Position numbers and translations under genes: made by a program
In this document: in pieces, positions 17,605-27,257 of the stretch
Layout: each line of letters starts with the position of its first letter
Numbering within the stretch: position 1 is the first letter of the stretch
Source of the DNA: Rodentibacter pneumotropicus DSM 21403
GTDB lineage: Bacteria; Pseudomonadota; Gammaproteobacteria; Enterobacterales; Pasteurellaceae
NCBI RefSeq assembly: GCF_000379905.1
Contig: NZ_KB904056.1
Location: forward strand, 116,712 to 180,711
Direction of reading: 5' to 3'
DNA length: 64,000 bases
Notes under the pieces: model-generated
The model's database searches: none
What the model saw: only the letters and a program-made list of their open reading frames with translations
Told to the model about the DNA's origin: nothing

Positions 17605-19008
17605 CTATTTATTTTCTTGACACGCCAACCATTGTGCTAACGCTTTACGCGAAATCTTAATCGCTCCTTGTTGTATTCCAAGAGGCAATGGGTAATAAGC
17701 GATCGGTTGCTTAAATCTTGCTAAATGTTCTTGTAAAAAAACACGCAGTTTTTCGACCGCACTTTCCGTGAAGTGTTCATAAAATTCAAGGATAGCGACG
17801 GGTCTTGCACCAAATTCTAAATCCTCTTTGGGTAATACAAACACTTGTTTCACCAAATTAGATTGCAATATCGCCCTTTCAATTTCTTCCGGTTGGAGGT
17901 TTTCACCACCAGAAATAAACATATTGTCTAAACGCCCCACGACCACTAATTCATTATTTTTCCACATGCCTTTATCTTTTGTTTGCAACCAACCTTGTTC
18001 GTTAGTGAGCGGAATAATCTCACCTTTTTTCCAATAACCTAACGCCAACCCAGCTCCTTTCAACCAAATTTCTTCATTCACCAGTTGAAATTCACGTCCT
18101 AAGAGCGGTTGCCCCACACCGGGCAAATTATCCGACAATTTCGCAAAAATTGTTGATGCCATTTCTGTCATACCATATCCGCTATAGGAAGAAATGCCAT
18201 ACTGCTGAACAGCTTGAGTCAATTCCACCGGAATATGCGCTCCCCCCAATAAAATATGCTTCGTTTTAAAAGTTGCTTGGGGATGTTGCACAAAATAATT
18301 GAGCAAACGTTGAAGCTGCGTTGGTACTAATGACACATGGCTGGCTTGCAAGAGTGAGGCAAAAAAATCCACTTGAGGAAAATGTAATTCAGCCCCACAG
18401 AGCAACCAACGCCACACAATGCCCTGCCCTGAAACATGGTACAAAGGCAATGATAATAACCATGATTGAGAGGAATTAAAGTGCATTAACTGACACACGC
18501 CACGGGCATTATCCAAATGTGCCTGTATATGATGTACCACCGCTTTAGGCAAGCCGCTTGAGCCAGAAGTCAGTGTCATGGTCACAGGGCGAACAAAATC
18601 CGCCTCATGATGAAACGCAACTGATAAATGTTCGTTTGAAATAGCCAACAAATCTTTATCAAAAAAGCATAAGTCAATGGCATATTCACGACATAGCTCA
18701 TGGATTTTTTCTTGCGGAAATGCAGGATTTAAACCTAGAATTTTTGCCCCGATCTGAATGGTCGCAAGATAAAGAAAAAGGATCGATTCAGAATTTTTGC
18801 CACAAAAAGCGACCGCACTTTCCGATGTGATACCTCGCGTTTGTAAAAATATGGCGGTTTGATCGATTTTTTGCCCAATCTCTCCCCAAGTAAAAACATC
18901 ACCTTGAGATGAACGCAAGGCAATTTTTTCACAATATTGGGGATCATTGGCAAAAATTTGCCAAGGAAATGATTTAGTTGCTGACAAAATAGACTCGAAC
19001 TTCATCAA
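17605..19008 (-). CDS. menE: o-Succinylbenzoate-CoA ligase MenE
   Basis: MenE activates o-succinylbenzoate with ATP and CoA in menaquinone synthesis. It is an ANL-superfamily adenylating enzyme of 467 residues, with the phosphate-binding loop TLTSGSSGLPKAVVHH near residues 142-157, the SGYGMTE motif near 275 and the hinge/catalytic Lys region at the C-terminus (GAIKISRKALA). Its start overlaps the end of seqA by 35 bases. No other men genes are in the window. Assignment to MenE over other acyl-CoA ligases rests on length and on its place beside seqA, as in Haemophilus. Confidence 0.87.
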   Translation of the reverse strand: MMKFESILSATKSFPWQIFANDPQYCEKIALRSSQGDVFTWGEIGQKIDQTAIFLQTRGITSESAVAFCGKNSESILFLYLATIQIGAKILGLNPAFPQEKIHELCREYAIDLCFFDKDLLAISNEHLSVAFHHEADFVRPVTMTLTSGSSGLPKAVVHHIQAHLDNARGVCQLMHFNSSQSWLLSLPLYHVSGQGIVWRWLLCGAELHFPQVDFFASLLQASHVSLVPTQLQRLLNYFVQHPQATFKTKHILLGGAHIPVELTQAVQQYGISSYSGYGMTEMASTIFAKLSDNLPGVGQPLLGREFQLVNEEIWLKGAGLALGYWKKGEIIPLTNEQGWLQTKDKGMWKNNELVVVGRLDNMFISGGENLQPEEIERAILQSNLVKQVFVLPKEDLEFGARPVAILEFYEHFTESAVEKLRVFLQEHLARFKQPIAYYPLPLGIQQGAIKISRKALAQWLACQENK

Positions 19009-19630
19009 TCAGGGTCTCCGGCAAATCCATAGATTGCATCGCCCCTTCCAGCATTAGCATTTTTCTGCCGCTATTGGTATTAGTAATCACCCAATAAGGC
19101 GTATCCGGAATTTGTTTCGGTTTGGTGTGATTACCCGCCATTAACAATGTCCCTTCATCACGAGCAAAATAAACACGGGTACGGCCTTGTAGAGATTCCG
19201 TTGCCTGTGCGAAACTTTCCGGATTAGTCCGATAAAGCACGCGCAAGACAGCTAAAAAACGCACAACTGCTTTTGTTTCTTCTTTAAATTCCGAAGAATT
19301 TAATAACGCACGAACTTTATCCGTTATTTGACTAATCGCCGTCTCCGACTGTTTTCTTGCAGTTTTTAACACTGCGGGTTCAAGTGCTTTTGGCGCAGAT
19401 TCCGATTGGATTTGAGAGACATTTTCCGCCTTTGTCTCTTTTGGCAAAACAGCAGCAGATTTGACCGCACTTTTATTCGCCTCATCAAAAGAAACAAAAT
19501 CTAACGTACTATTCGGGTTAGGGGGTAAATTCAGCAAACGGCGAAGAATATCGGAAGCACTTTCACCAATGGACTGGGTTTGTTTCGCAATGTATTGGTA
19601 TAATTCTTCATCGACTTCAATGATCTTCAT
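18974..19630 (-). CDS. seqA: Replication negative modulator SeqA
   Basis: SeqA binds hemimethylated GATC sites, sequesters the origin after initiation and organises new DNA. The 218-residue protein has the N-terminal oligomerisation helix-turn (MKIIEVDEELYQYIAKQTQSI, first part) and the C-terminal DNA-binding domain with the signature KQIPDTPYWVITNTNSGRK (in part). The middle linker is longer than in E. coli SeqA (181 residues). It is divergent from ybfF, with 70 bases between the starts, as in E. coli. Confidence 0.95.
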   Translation of the reverse strand: MKIIEVDEELYQYIAKQTQSIGESASDILRRLLNLPPNPNSTLDFVSFDEANKSAVKSAAVLPKETKAENVSQIQSESAPKALEPAVLKTARKQSETAISQITDKVRALLNSSEFKEETKAVVRFLAVLRVLYRTNPESFAQATESLQGRTRVYFARDEGTLLMAGNHTKPKQIPDTPYWVITNTNSGRKMLMLEGAMQSMDLPETLIDEVRVYFVSN

Positions 19631-19700
19631 TTTTATTTCTCCCTTTGCTAAAATTTTTGCCCATTATAACGACTTCTCAACTAATTCTCACGCGAAAATT

Positions 19701-20486
19701 ATGCCTAGCTCTCAATTATTAAATTATCAATTTCATCAAACAGAACAAGCAATTACTCACCCTACCTTAGTTTTTATTCATGGTTTATTTGGCGATATGA
19801 ATAATCTCGGCGTTATCGCCCGAGCATTCAGTGACGATTACGATATCCTACGTGTTGATTTGCGTAATCATGGACGAAGTTTTCATGCAGAATCAATGAA
19901 TTATGAACTCATGGCGGAAGATCTCTTCACGCTTATCCAACATCTTAACTTGAAAAAAGTCATTTTGATTGGTCACTCCATGGGAGGAAAAACAGCGATG
20001 AAATTGACCGCACTTCATCCTGAAATTGTTGAAAAATTGATTGTCATTGACATTGCCCCGCTCCCCTACGGCAAACAAGGACATCAAGATGTTTTTAGGG
20101 GGTTATTTGCCGTGAAACAGGCTAAACCAGAAACGCGCCAACAAGCGAAACAAATTTTAGAACAAGAAATCAACGATCCGAGTGTAATTCAGTTTATGTT
20201 GAAATCTTTTGAATCCGGCTCTCCTGAATTTTTTCGTTTTAATTTGACCGCACTTTTCAATAATTATAACCATTTGATGGATTGGCAAAATGTCAATGTT
20301 ACAGCACAAAGTTTATTTATTAAGGGTGGGGATTCCCCTTACATTAAACCGGAAGACGCACAATACATTTTACAGCAATTTCCTAACGCGACATCATTTA
20401 CTATAAACGGCTGCGGACATTGGGTTCACGCAGAAAAACCGGACTTTGTTATTCGTGCTATTAATAGGTTTCTAAATAAGAATTAA
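19701..20486 (+). CDS. ybfF: Alpha/beta-hydrolase esterase YbfF
   Basis: This 261-residue alpha/beta hydrolase resembles the E. coli acyl-CoA/ester hydrolase YbfF. The nucleophile elbow GHSMGG contains Ser93, an HGLFGDMNN oxyanion-type loop lies near residue 31, and the catalytic His is in GCGHWVHAEKP near the C-terminus. I start at the ATG at 19701 because the 80 upstream codons overlap seqA in antisense and have no matching sequence. The gene contains two uptake signals encoding a TAL or equivalent tripeptide. The biological substrate is not known. Confidence 0.88.
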   Translation: MPSSQLLNYQFHQTEQAITHPTLVFIHGLFGDMNNLGVIARAFSDDYDILRVDLRNHGRSFHAESMNYELMAEDLFTLIQHLNLKKVILIGHSMGGKTAMKLTALHPEIVEKLIVIDIAPLPYGKQGHQDVFRGLFAVKQAKPETRQQAKQILEQEINDPSVIQFMLKSFESGSPEFFRFNLTALFNNYNHLMDWQNVNVTAQSLFIKGGDSPYIKPEDAQYILQQFPNATSFTINGCGHWVHAEKPDFVIRAINRFLNKN

Positions 20487-20490
20487 TTGG

Positions 20491-20519
20491 TTTAAATGAG
20501 AACTAGTTTATGGTATAGT
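20491..20519 (+). promoter_or_regulatory. Candidate promoter of fldA-fur
   Basis: TTTAAA (20491-20496) and TATAGT (20514-20519) are 17 bases apart, 48 bases before fldA. Confidence 0.45.
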
Positions 20520-20567
20520 TTGCACAAATTTTGTTTGTTTAAACGTTTAAATTAAAAGGAAAGAAAA

Positions 20568-21092
20568 ATGGCAGTAGTGGGCCTATTTTATGGTAGCGAC
20601 ACAGGCAATACCGAAAATATCGCGAAAATGATTCAAAAGCAATTGGGTAATGATTTAGTTGATATTCGTGACATCGCAAAAACCTCAAAAGAAGATATTG
20701 AAGCCTATGATTTCTTACTTTTCGGCATTCCAACTTGGTATTATGGTGAATCTCAAGCAGATTGGGATGATTTTTTCCCAACTTTAGAAGAAATTGATTT
20801 CACAGATAAATTAGTGGCAATTTTCGGTTGTGGCGACCAAGAAGACTACGCCGATTATTTCTGTGATGCAATTGGTACGATACGCGATATTATAGAGCCA
20901 CGCGGAGCAATCATTGTAGGAAACTGGCCAACTGAAGGTTATACATTTGAAGCCTCAAAAGCACTCTTAGAAGACGGCTCTTTTATCGGTTTATGTATTG
21001 ATGAAGATCGTCAACCTGAACTCACTGCTGAACGCGTAGAAAAATGGTGTAAGCAAATTTATGAAGAAATGTGTTTAGCCGAGCTCGCTTAA
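20568..21092 (+). CDS. fldA: Flavodoxin I FldA
   Basis: FldA is a small FMN protein that carries electrons to enzymes such as pyruvate formate-lyase activase and ribonucleotide reductase activase, and it replaces ferredoxin under iron limitation. The 174-residue protein has the FMN phosphate loop GSDTGNTENIAK (residues 9-20), the isoalloxazine-flanking GIPTWYYGESQADWDDF and the GCGDQEDYADYFCDAIG loop. fur follows after 23 bases, a linkage conserved in gammaproteobacteria that couples iron sparing to the iron regulator. Confidence 0.96.
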   Translation: MAVVGLFYGSDTGNTENIAKMIQKQLGNDLVDIRDIAKTSKEDIEAYDFLLFGIPTWYYGESQADWDDFFPTLEEIDFTDKLVAIFGCGDQEDYADYFCDAIGTIRDIIEPRGAIIVGNWPTEGYTFEASKALLEDGSFIGLCIDEDRQPELTAERVEKWCKQIYEEMCLAELA

Positions 21093-21115
21093 CTATCATA
21101 AAAAAAGGAAACTTT

Positions 21116-21565
21116 ATGTCTGAAGAAAATATTAAATTGCTTAAAAAAGCTGGCTTAAAAATTACTGAGCCTCGTTTGACTATTTTGGCTTTAATGCAAA
21201 ATCACAAAAACGAACATTTTTCAGCAGAAGATGTATATAAAATTTTATTAGAGCAAGGCAGTGATATTGGTCTTGCTACTGTTTACCGTGTACTTAACCA
21301 ATTTGACGAAGCGCATATTTTAATTCGTCATAATTTCGAAGGAAATAAATCGGTTTTCGAACTTGCACCAACAGAACATCATGACCATATTATTTGTGAA
21401 GACTGTGGTAAAGTATTTGAATTCTCCGATAACCTTATTGAGCAACGCCAAAAAGAGATTAGTGAACAATATGGCATCAAACTAAAAGCCCATAGCTTGT
21501 ATCTTTATGGAAAATGCAGTGATATTGAAACATGCGAAGAAATTGTTAAGAAAGACGAGAAATAA
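21116..21565 (+). CDS. fur: Ferric uptake regulator Fur
   Basis: Fur represses iron-uptake genes when loaded with ferrous iron. The 149-residue protein has the winged helix (LKKAGLKITEPRLTIL through GLATVYRVLNQF, about residues 7-62), the metal-binding HHDHIICEDCGKV (about 87-99) with the first Cys pair of the structural zinc site, and a second Cys pair CSDIETC near the C-terminus. The ATG at 21116 follows an AAAAGGAA ribosome site; the longer open frame begins inside fldA. It is probably co-transcribed with fldA. Confidence 0.96.
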   Translation: MSEENIKLLKKAGLKITEPRLTILALMQNHKNEHFSAEDVYKILLEQGSDIGLATVYRVLNQFDEAHILIRHNFEGNKSVFELAPTEHHDHIICEDCGKVFEFSDNLIEQRQKEISEQYGIKLKAHSLYLYGKCSDIETCEEIVKKDEK

Positions 21566-21573
21566 TTCTTAAA

Positions 21574-21607
21574 AAATTCCCCGCTTAATGATTAAGTGGG
21601 GAATTTG
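21574..21607 (+). terminator. Terminator of fldA-fur
   Basis: A long stem (AAATTCCCC and a CTTAAT extension pairing with ATTAAG and GGGGAATTT) ends in a T-rich stretch. It may also stop the convergent lipoprotein gene. Confidence 0.8.
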
Positions 21608-21626
21608 TTATTTAATATGTTATTTT

Positions 21627-23183
21627 TTACTCGACTTCCACTTTTCTCCATAGATGCTTACTATAGATCGTACTAATAGAATTTTTCTTTGCCCCCATTA
21701 TGGAAGAAGAGATATAAACAGGTGTCGTATATTGAAACAGTGGCAATACTAAATTTTCCTGTTGGATAATTTCACTTAATTTTAAATAAATTTCTGACCG
21801 CTCTTTTTCTGATGTGCTTTTTAATGCCTGTTCAAAAAGCTGATCATATCTTACATTGATATAACCACTCTTGTTGTCCGGACTTTTTGAATAAAATAAC
21901 CCTAAAAATGCCATAGGGTGATTAAAATCGCCACACCATCCGGAACGAATTAATTGAAAATCACCTTTATTCCGTTTTTCCTGCAATTTTGGCCAGCTCA
22001 TCGGCTCGGTTTCTACACGTAATAAATCCGACTCCGATAATTGTCTCGCTAAACGATTCGCAATATTTTGATGCAATGCAGTATCATCATAACCTAATCG
22101 TAAAGCCAGCGGTTGCTTTTCCGTAATATGGCTTTGTGCTAGCAACTGCTCTGCCAATACCGGCTCCCAATGTGAATCTTGCCCTTGTAACATTGTTTTT
22201 GGTAAAAAATAAGAACTTGGAATGGAATTGGGCATTTCGTTATTTGTAATACCTGTAATGGAAATAAGAGAAACTATCGCCTTCCGAATTAAGGGATTAG
22301 CCAACTTAGGATCACGCAAATTAAATTCGTAAAAATAGCTACATAGTTGAGGAAAATATTGTATGTTTTCTGTTTTTTCCCTTGGAGACCAAATAATATC
22401 TAATTCAGTCTGCGGTTCAGTCTCATAAGGGACATAGTCCACTTGTTTAAATGACACTCTATCTTTTTGCCAATAATATGGGTTTTTCTCCAGATGAATC
22501 CCTTTTTCATCACGCAATGAAAACATATACGCCCCGTTTGATATAAATAAATTCAAATCATGATATTGTGGTAATAATGCAATATGTGCCAACATTTCAG
22601 GTAAATAAGGGGTAGGTTTATCCAGCGTGATAATTAAAGTGCGGTCATTTTCAGCAGAGATACCCAAATTTGTTAAGGGTTGTTTTTTGTCTAGAACAGG
22701 TTTCGCACCTTTTAAATTTAAATAGAGCAAATAAGATTTAAGCGGGCTTTCAGATTGAGAGAGGGCTTGCCAAGAGAGAACAAAATCCTGTGCAGTTAAA
22801 GCTGTGCCATTTGACCACTTCAACCCTTCACGCAAAATAAATGTCCAATTTTTATTATCTTGCGTTGTCCAACTTTCCGCAGCAGCAGGAATAATATTAC
22901 CTTGTACATCATAGGCTGTTAATCCTTCAAACAAATCTCGAATAAGGGAAAACTGTTCTGCCTCCTTCACTTGCCAAGGATCTAAAACTGCAACCGATTT
23001 TATGCTGCGTACAAGTTTCTCTCGATTATTGTGTACCTGCGGTTTTTCTATTGAAATAGTGGGTTCGGATTGGTGTTGAGATGGTTTTGGATTCTGTGAC
23101 TGATTATTATCACACCCATTCAGCGCAAAAATAACAGAAAAAATGACCGCACTTTTCAAATTTACAAAGAAAAAATTACTCAT
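21627..23183 (-). CDS. Orphan oligopeptide-binding lipoprotein (OppA/SBP family 5)
   Basis: This 518-residue solute-binding protein of the peptide/nickel family (SBP_bac_5) has a lipoprotein signal with lipobox LNGC, Cys24 being the lipidation site. Family landmarks include LFEGLTAYDVQGNIIPAAAESW near residue 88 (quoted only in part in the family sense) and RLGYDD further on. No permease or ATPase genes are adjacent, so it must use a transporter encoded elsewhere or act alone. A DNA uptake signal at 23146-23154 encodes part of K10-S-A-V13 in the signal peptide. It overlaps the stop of the DUF454 gene by eight bases. Peptide is the most likely ligand, but heme or other ligands cannot be ruled out. 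Confidence 0.82.
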   Translation of the reverse strand: MSNFFFVNLKSAVIFSVIFALNGCDNNQSQNPKPSQHQSEPTISIEKPQVHNNREKLVRSIKSVAVLDPWQVKEAEQFSLIRDLFEGLTAYDVQGNIIPAAAESWTTQDNKNWTFILREGLKWSNGTALTAQDFVLSWQALSQSESPLKSYLLYLNLKGAKPVLDKKQPLTNLGISAENDRTLIITLDKPTPYLPEMLAHIALLPQYHDLNLFISNGAYMFSLRDEKGIHLEKNPYYWQKDRVSFKQVDYVPYETEPQTELDIIWSPREKTENIQYFPQLCSYFYEFNLRDPKLANPLIRKAIVSLISITGITNNEMPNSIPSSYFLPKTMLQGQDSHWEPVLAEQLLAQSHITEKQPLALRLGYDDTALHQNIANRLARQLSESDLLRVETEPMSWPKLQEKRNKGDFQLIRSGWCGDFNHPMAFLGLFYSKSPDNKSGYINVRYDQLFEQALKSTSEKERSEIYLKLSEIIQQENLVLPLFQYTTPVYISSSIMGAKKNSISTIYSKHLWRKVEVE

Positions 23184-23580
23184 TACTTATCTCTTCTCTT
23201 TGAATAGGAGCAACTTCCGATTCTTCCTCAGTTTTAATCCAAAATAAGAAAAACCAATATTTCACAATGATTAATGCGGCAATAATACTTCTACCGACAA
23301 CACTAGGAGTAAAGTAAAAACCAATTAATAGCATTGAAGTGGCAAATGCCAAAATAGCCATTTTTGTTTTTTTGCTCATCGCCCGACGTTCATTAAATGA
23401 CTTCAAATGTTTTTGGTATATAGACGTGCTAAGAAACCAAGTTTCCAAACGTTCTGAACCTTTTGCAAAGAAAAATAACGTGAGTAAAAGAAAGGGTGTG
23501 GTTGGTAAAAGTGGCAGAAAAATACCAATAATACCTAGTGCAAGAGAAATAAATCCCAACAGAATATAAATATACTTCAT
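23176..23580 (-). CDS. DUF454 inner-membrane protein, YbaN-like
   Basis: This 134-residue protein has three to four hydrophobic segments and the DUF454 N-terminal pattern GIIGIFLPLLPTTPFLLLTLFFFAKGS (given only in family terms), as in E. coli YbaN. It has no known function. The segment after the first two membrane spans is basic (RRAMSKKTK), pointing to a cytoplasmic loop. It is the first gene of a two-gene unit with the peptide-binding lipoprotein and is divergent from prlC with 115 bases between starts. Confidence 0.85.
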   Translation of the reverse strand: MKYIYILLGFISLALGIIGIFLPLLPTTPFLLLTLFFFAKGSERLETWFLSTSIYQKHLKSFNERRAMSKKTKMAILAFATSMLLIGFYFTPSVVGRSIIAALIIVKYWFFLFWIKTEEESEVAPIQREEISNE

Positions 23581-23695
23581 AGCGTACCTAAATAATTTAA
23601 ATGCGAACCATTATTACTGATTTTTTAGATTTTTCAACCTTGATATTATAGAATTTGCCGTCACATAAGAAACAGTTTTCAAAAAGGAAATATCT

Positions 23696-25735
23696 ATGTC
23701 AAATCCATTACTTAACATTCAAGGCTTACCGCCTTTTTCACAAATTAATCCTGAACATATTCAACCAGCCGTTGAAAAACTCATTCAAGATTGCCGTGAC
23801 ACGATAGAACAGGTCTTAAATCAACCTCACTTTACATGGGAAAATTTCATTTTACCTTTAACAGAAGTCAGCGATCGTCTAAATCGTGCTTGGTCGCCTA
23901 TTTCCCATTTAAATTCAGTAAAAAACAGCTCTGAGTTGCGCGAAGCCTATCAGGCCTGCTTACCTTTACTTTCTGAATACAGTACTTGGGTGGGACAGCA
24001 CAAAGGGCTTTACAATGCTTATTTAGCCCTCAAAAATAGCCCTGAGTTTTCCGATTACTCCGTGGCACAAAAAAAGGCGATTGAAAATTCCTTACGGGAT
24101 TTCGATCTTTCCGGTATTGCATTACCTGAAGAAAAACAAAAACGCTATGGTGAAATTTCAGCACAATTATCCGAACTCAGCTCACAATTCAGCAATAATG
24201 TTCTTGATGCCACGATGGGTTGGGAAAAAGTGATTGAAGATGAAGCGGAACTGAAAGGTCTTCCCGAATCGGCATTACAAGCGGCAAAACAATCCGCCGA
24301 AAGCAAAGGCTTGAAAGGCTATCGCTTTACCCTTGAAATTCCAAGCTATTTGCCAATTATGACCTACTGTGAAAACCAAGCATTGCGTGAAGAAATGTAC
24401 CGAGCTTACGCAACCCGCGCATCAGAACAAGGCCCTAACGCCGGCAAATGGGATAACAGTAAGATCATGGAAGAAATTCTCACCTTGCGCGTAGAGTTGG
24501 CAAAACTACTTGGTTTTAGCACCTACACCGAACTCTCTCTTGCCACAAAAATGGCAGAAAATCCGCAACAAGTATTGGATTTCTTAGATAATTTGGCAAA
24601 ACGAGCCAAGCCACAAGGCGAAAAAGAATTGGCTGAACTCAAAACCTATTGCGAACAAGAATTTGGTGTCACAAACCTTGAACCTTGGGATATCACTTTT
24701 TACAGCGAAAAACAAAAACAACATCTCTACGCCATCAATGATGAAGAATTACGCCCTTATTTCCCTGAAAATCGTGTTCTATCCGGTTTATTTGAACTGA
24801 TTAAACGCATTTTCAACATTCGTGCGGTAGAGCGCTTTGATGTGGATACTTGGCACAAAGATGTGCGTTTCTTTGATCTCATTGATGAAAACGATCAACT
24901 GCGCGGCAGTTTTTATCTCGACCTTTATGCCCGAGAAAACAAACGAGGCGGCGCATGGATGGATGATTGCATCGGTAGAAAACGTAAACTTGACGGTTCT
25001 ATCCAAACGCCGGTGGCCTATTTAACCTGTAACTTTAATGCACCAATCGGTGATAAACCGGCATTATTTACCCATGATGAAGTCACTACACTTTTCCACG
25101 AATTTGGACACGGTATTCATCATATGCTCACACAAATTGATGTATCCGATGTGGCTGGCATTAACGGTGTACCTTGGGATGCAGTAGAATTACCAAGCCA
25201 ATTTATGGAAAACTGGTGCTGGGAAGAAGAGGCGCTGGCATTTATTTCCGGTCATTATGAAACGGGTGAACCTTTGCCAAAAGAGAAATTAACACAATTA
25301 TTGAAAGCAAAAAACTTCCAAGCGGCAATGTTTGTCTTGCGCCAACTGGAATTCGGGATTTTCGATTTCCGTTTGCATCATACTTTTGATCCTGAAAAAA
25401 TGAATCAAATTCTCGACACACTCAAAGCGGTAAAATCACAAGTTGCGGTCATTAAAGGCGTAGATTGGGCAAGAACCCCACATAGCTTCAGCCATATTTT
25501 CGCCGGCGGCTATGCCGCAGGCTATTACAGCTACTTATGGGCAGAAGTGCTATCCGCCGACGCCTACTCACGATTTGAAGAAGAAGGAATTTTTAACCCA
25601 ATCACCGGAAAATCTTTCCTTGATGAAATCTTAACCCGTGGCGGTTCAGAAGAACCGATGGAACTTTTCAAACGTTTCCGTGGCCGTGAACCCCAATTAG
25701 ATGCACTGTTAAGACACAAAGGTATCGCAAATTAA
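23696..25735 (+). CDS. prlC: Oligopeptidase A PrlC
   Basis: PrlC is a cytoplasmic M3-family zinc metallopeptidase that degrades signal peptides and other oligopeptides. The 679-residue protein has the HEFGH zinc motif at residues 468-472, with the third ligand Glu in the downstream ELPSQFMENW block. Length and ends match E. coli PrlC (680). It has its own terminator. The neighbouring divergent unit encodes a peptide-binding lipoprotein, a plausible functional partner. Confidence 0.96.
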   Translation: MSNPLLNIQGLPPFSQINPEHIQPAVEKLIQDCRDTIEQVLNQPHFTWENFILPLTEVSDRLNRAWSPISHLNSVKNSSELREAYQACLPLLSEYSTWVGQHKGLYNAYLALKNSPEFSDYSVAQKKAIENSLRDFDLSGIALPEEKQKRYGEISAQLSELSSQFSNNVLDATMGWEKVIEDEAELKGLPESALQAAKQSAESKGLKGYRFTLEIPSYLPIMTYCENQALREEMYRAYATRASEQGPNAGKWDNSKIMEEILTLRVELAKLLGFSTYTELSLATKMAENPQQVLDFLDNLAKRAKPQGEKELAELKTYCEQEFGVTNLEPWDITFYSEKQKQHLYAINDEELRPYFPENRVLSGLFELIKRIFNIRAVERFDVDTWHKDVRFFDLIDENDQLRGSFYLDLYARENKRGGAWMDDCIGRKRKLDGSIQTPVAYLTCNFNAPIGDKPALFTHDEVTTLFHEFGHGIHHMLTQIDVSDVAGINGVPWDAVELPSQFMENWCWEEEALAFISGHYETGEPLPKEKLTQLLKAKNFQAAMFVLRQLEFGIFDFRLHHTFDPEKMNQILDTLKAVKSQVAVIKGVDWARTPHSFSHIFAGGYAAGYYSYLWAEVLSADAYSRFEEEGIFNPITGKSFLDEILTRGGSEEPMELFKRFRGREPQLDALLRHKGIAN

Positions 25736-25743
25736 TCACAGCC

Positions 25744-25770
25744 AAAAGCCCTGAGGATTCAGGGCTTTTT
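25744..25770 (+). terminator. Terminator of prlC
   Basis: AAAAGCCCTGA and TCAGGGCTTTTTT flank a GGAT loop eight bases after the prlC stop. Confidence 0.9.
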
Positions 25771-25812
25771 TATGAGTAAAGTGCGGTCATTTTTCAACGC
25801 GTTTTATATAAA

Positions 25813-25842
25813 AAATCGCACGCTATCACTAACGTGCGATTC
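25813..25842 (-). terminator. Terminator of fabB
   Basis: AATCGCACG and CGTGCGATT pair around a ten-base loop; the minus-strand tail is T-rich. It follows fabB. Confidence 0.75.
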
Positions 25843-25863
25843 TCCTTTTGATTAGCGTATTAA

Positions 25864-27084
25864 TTAACCATTGTAACGTTTAAAAATTAACGTCGCATTC
25901 GTACCACCAAAACCGAAGCTGTTTGACATCACAGTTTGCAAGCCGGCATTTTCTTTGGTTTCTGTCACGATATTGCAACCTTCCGCTGCTTCATCTAAGG
26001 TTTCAATATTAATGCTTGGCGCGATGAAATCATTATCAAGCATTAATAAGGTATAAATCGCTTCATGCGCACCTGCAGCCCCTAAAGAGTGACCGGTCAT
26101 TGATTTCGTTGAAGAAATTGCCGGAGTTTTTGCTCCGAAGACTGCTTTGATTGCACCCAACTCTTTCACATCACCGACCGGTGTTGAGGTGCCGTGAACA
26201 TTAATATAATCAATTGGTGCGTCCACTGTCGCCATGGCTTGTTTCATGCAGCGTTCCGCACCTTCACCGCTTGGTGCGACCATATCATAGCCGTCAGAAG
26301 TCGCACCATAACCCACAATTTCCGCATAAATTTTTGCACCGCGAGCAAGGGCGTGTTCTAATTCTTCCACCACCACAACTGCACCGCCACCGGCAATAAC
26401 GAAACCATCACGATTAGCATCGTAAGCACGAGAAGCTTTTTCCGGCGTATCATTATATTTCGTGGAAACGGCTCCCATTGCATCAAATTCTGTGGCACAT
26501 TCCCAAGATAATTCTTCCGCACCGCCGGCAAACACCACATCTTGCTTGCCTAATTGAATTAATTCCAGTGCATGACCAATACAATGTGCCGAAGTCGCAC
26601 AAGCGGAACTAATCGAGTAGCTGACACCACGGATTTTGTAAGGCGTAGCAAGACAGGCTGAAACACTTGATGCCATGGTTTTCGTTACCGCATAAGGCCC
26701 GATTGCCTTCACACCACGAGGACCACGTGCCGCATCACAAGCAATTAATTGATTATGTGCAGACCCTGTACCTGCCCCGATGACTAAACCGGTACGATCA
26801 TTGGAAACCTGCTCTTCCGTTAAACCCGAATCTTCAATAGCTTCACGCATAGAAAGGTAAGCATAAGCCGCCGCATCACCCATGAAACGATACACTTTAC
26901 GATCAATATGTTCACTTGGATCCAATTTAATCGTGCCTGCAACATGACTACGCATTTTCATTTCAACAAATTCAGGCACAATTTCAATACCCGATTTTCC
27001 CGCTTTTAGCGAGGCAAGCACTTCTTCTTTATTGTTGCCGATACTGGAAATAATACCAAAGCCTGTAATGACAGCTCTTTTCAT
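25864..27084 (-). CDS. fabB: 3-Oxoacyl-[ACP] synthase I FabB
   Basis: FabB elongates fatty acids and is needed for unsaturated fatty acid synthesis. The 406-residue protein opens with [18 protein letters not shown], as in E. coli FabB. Catalytic Cys162 is in [10 protein letters not shown], and the two active-site histidines are in [11 protein letters not shown] and [12 protein letters not shown]. The ATG at 27084 follows an AAGGAAG ribosome site; an upstream ATG would add seven residues. It is divergent from mnmC, the same arrangement as in E. coli. Confidence 0.96.
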   Translation of the reverse strand: MKRAVITGFGIISSIGNNKEEVLASLKAGKSGIEIVPEFVEMKMRSHVAGTIKLDPSEHIDRKVYRFMGDAAAYAYLSMREAIEDSGLTEEQVSNDRTGLVIGAGTGSAHNQLIACDAARGPRGVKAIGPYAVTKTMASSVSACLATPYKIRGVSYSISSACATSAHCIGHALELIQLGKQDVVFAGGAEELSWECATEFDAMGAVSTKYNDTPEKASRAYDANRDGFVIAGGGAVVVVEELEHALARGAKIYAEIVGYGATSDGYDMVAPSGEGAERCMKQAMATVDAPIDYINVHGTSTPVGDVKELGAIKAVFGAKTPAISSTKSMTGHSLGAAGAHEAIYTLLMLDNDFIAPSINIETLDEAAEGCNIVTETKENAGLQTVMSNSFGFGGTNATLIFKRYNG

Positions 27085-27257
27085 TGCTTCTTCCTTTTGT
27101 TTCATATGTCAAAATAACGGCTCAAAACTACTACGAAATAAAAATATTTCAAGCAATAATTCATTTGTTCGACCAGTTAGGAGCAGCCAACAAATTTCAA
27201 TAAGCCGGAAAATTCCGCTATTATAAGCCAATTCGATCATGCAAGAAAGGAATAAAA

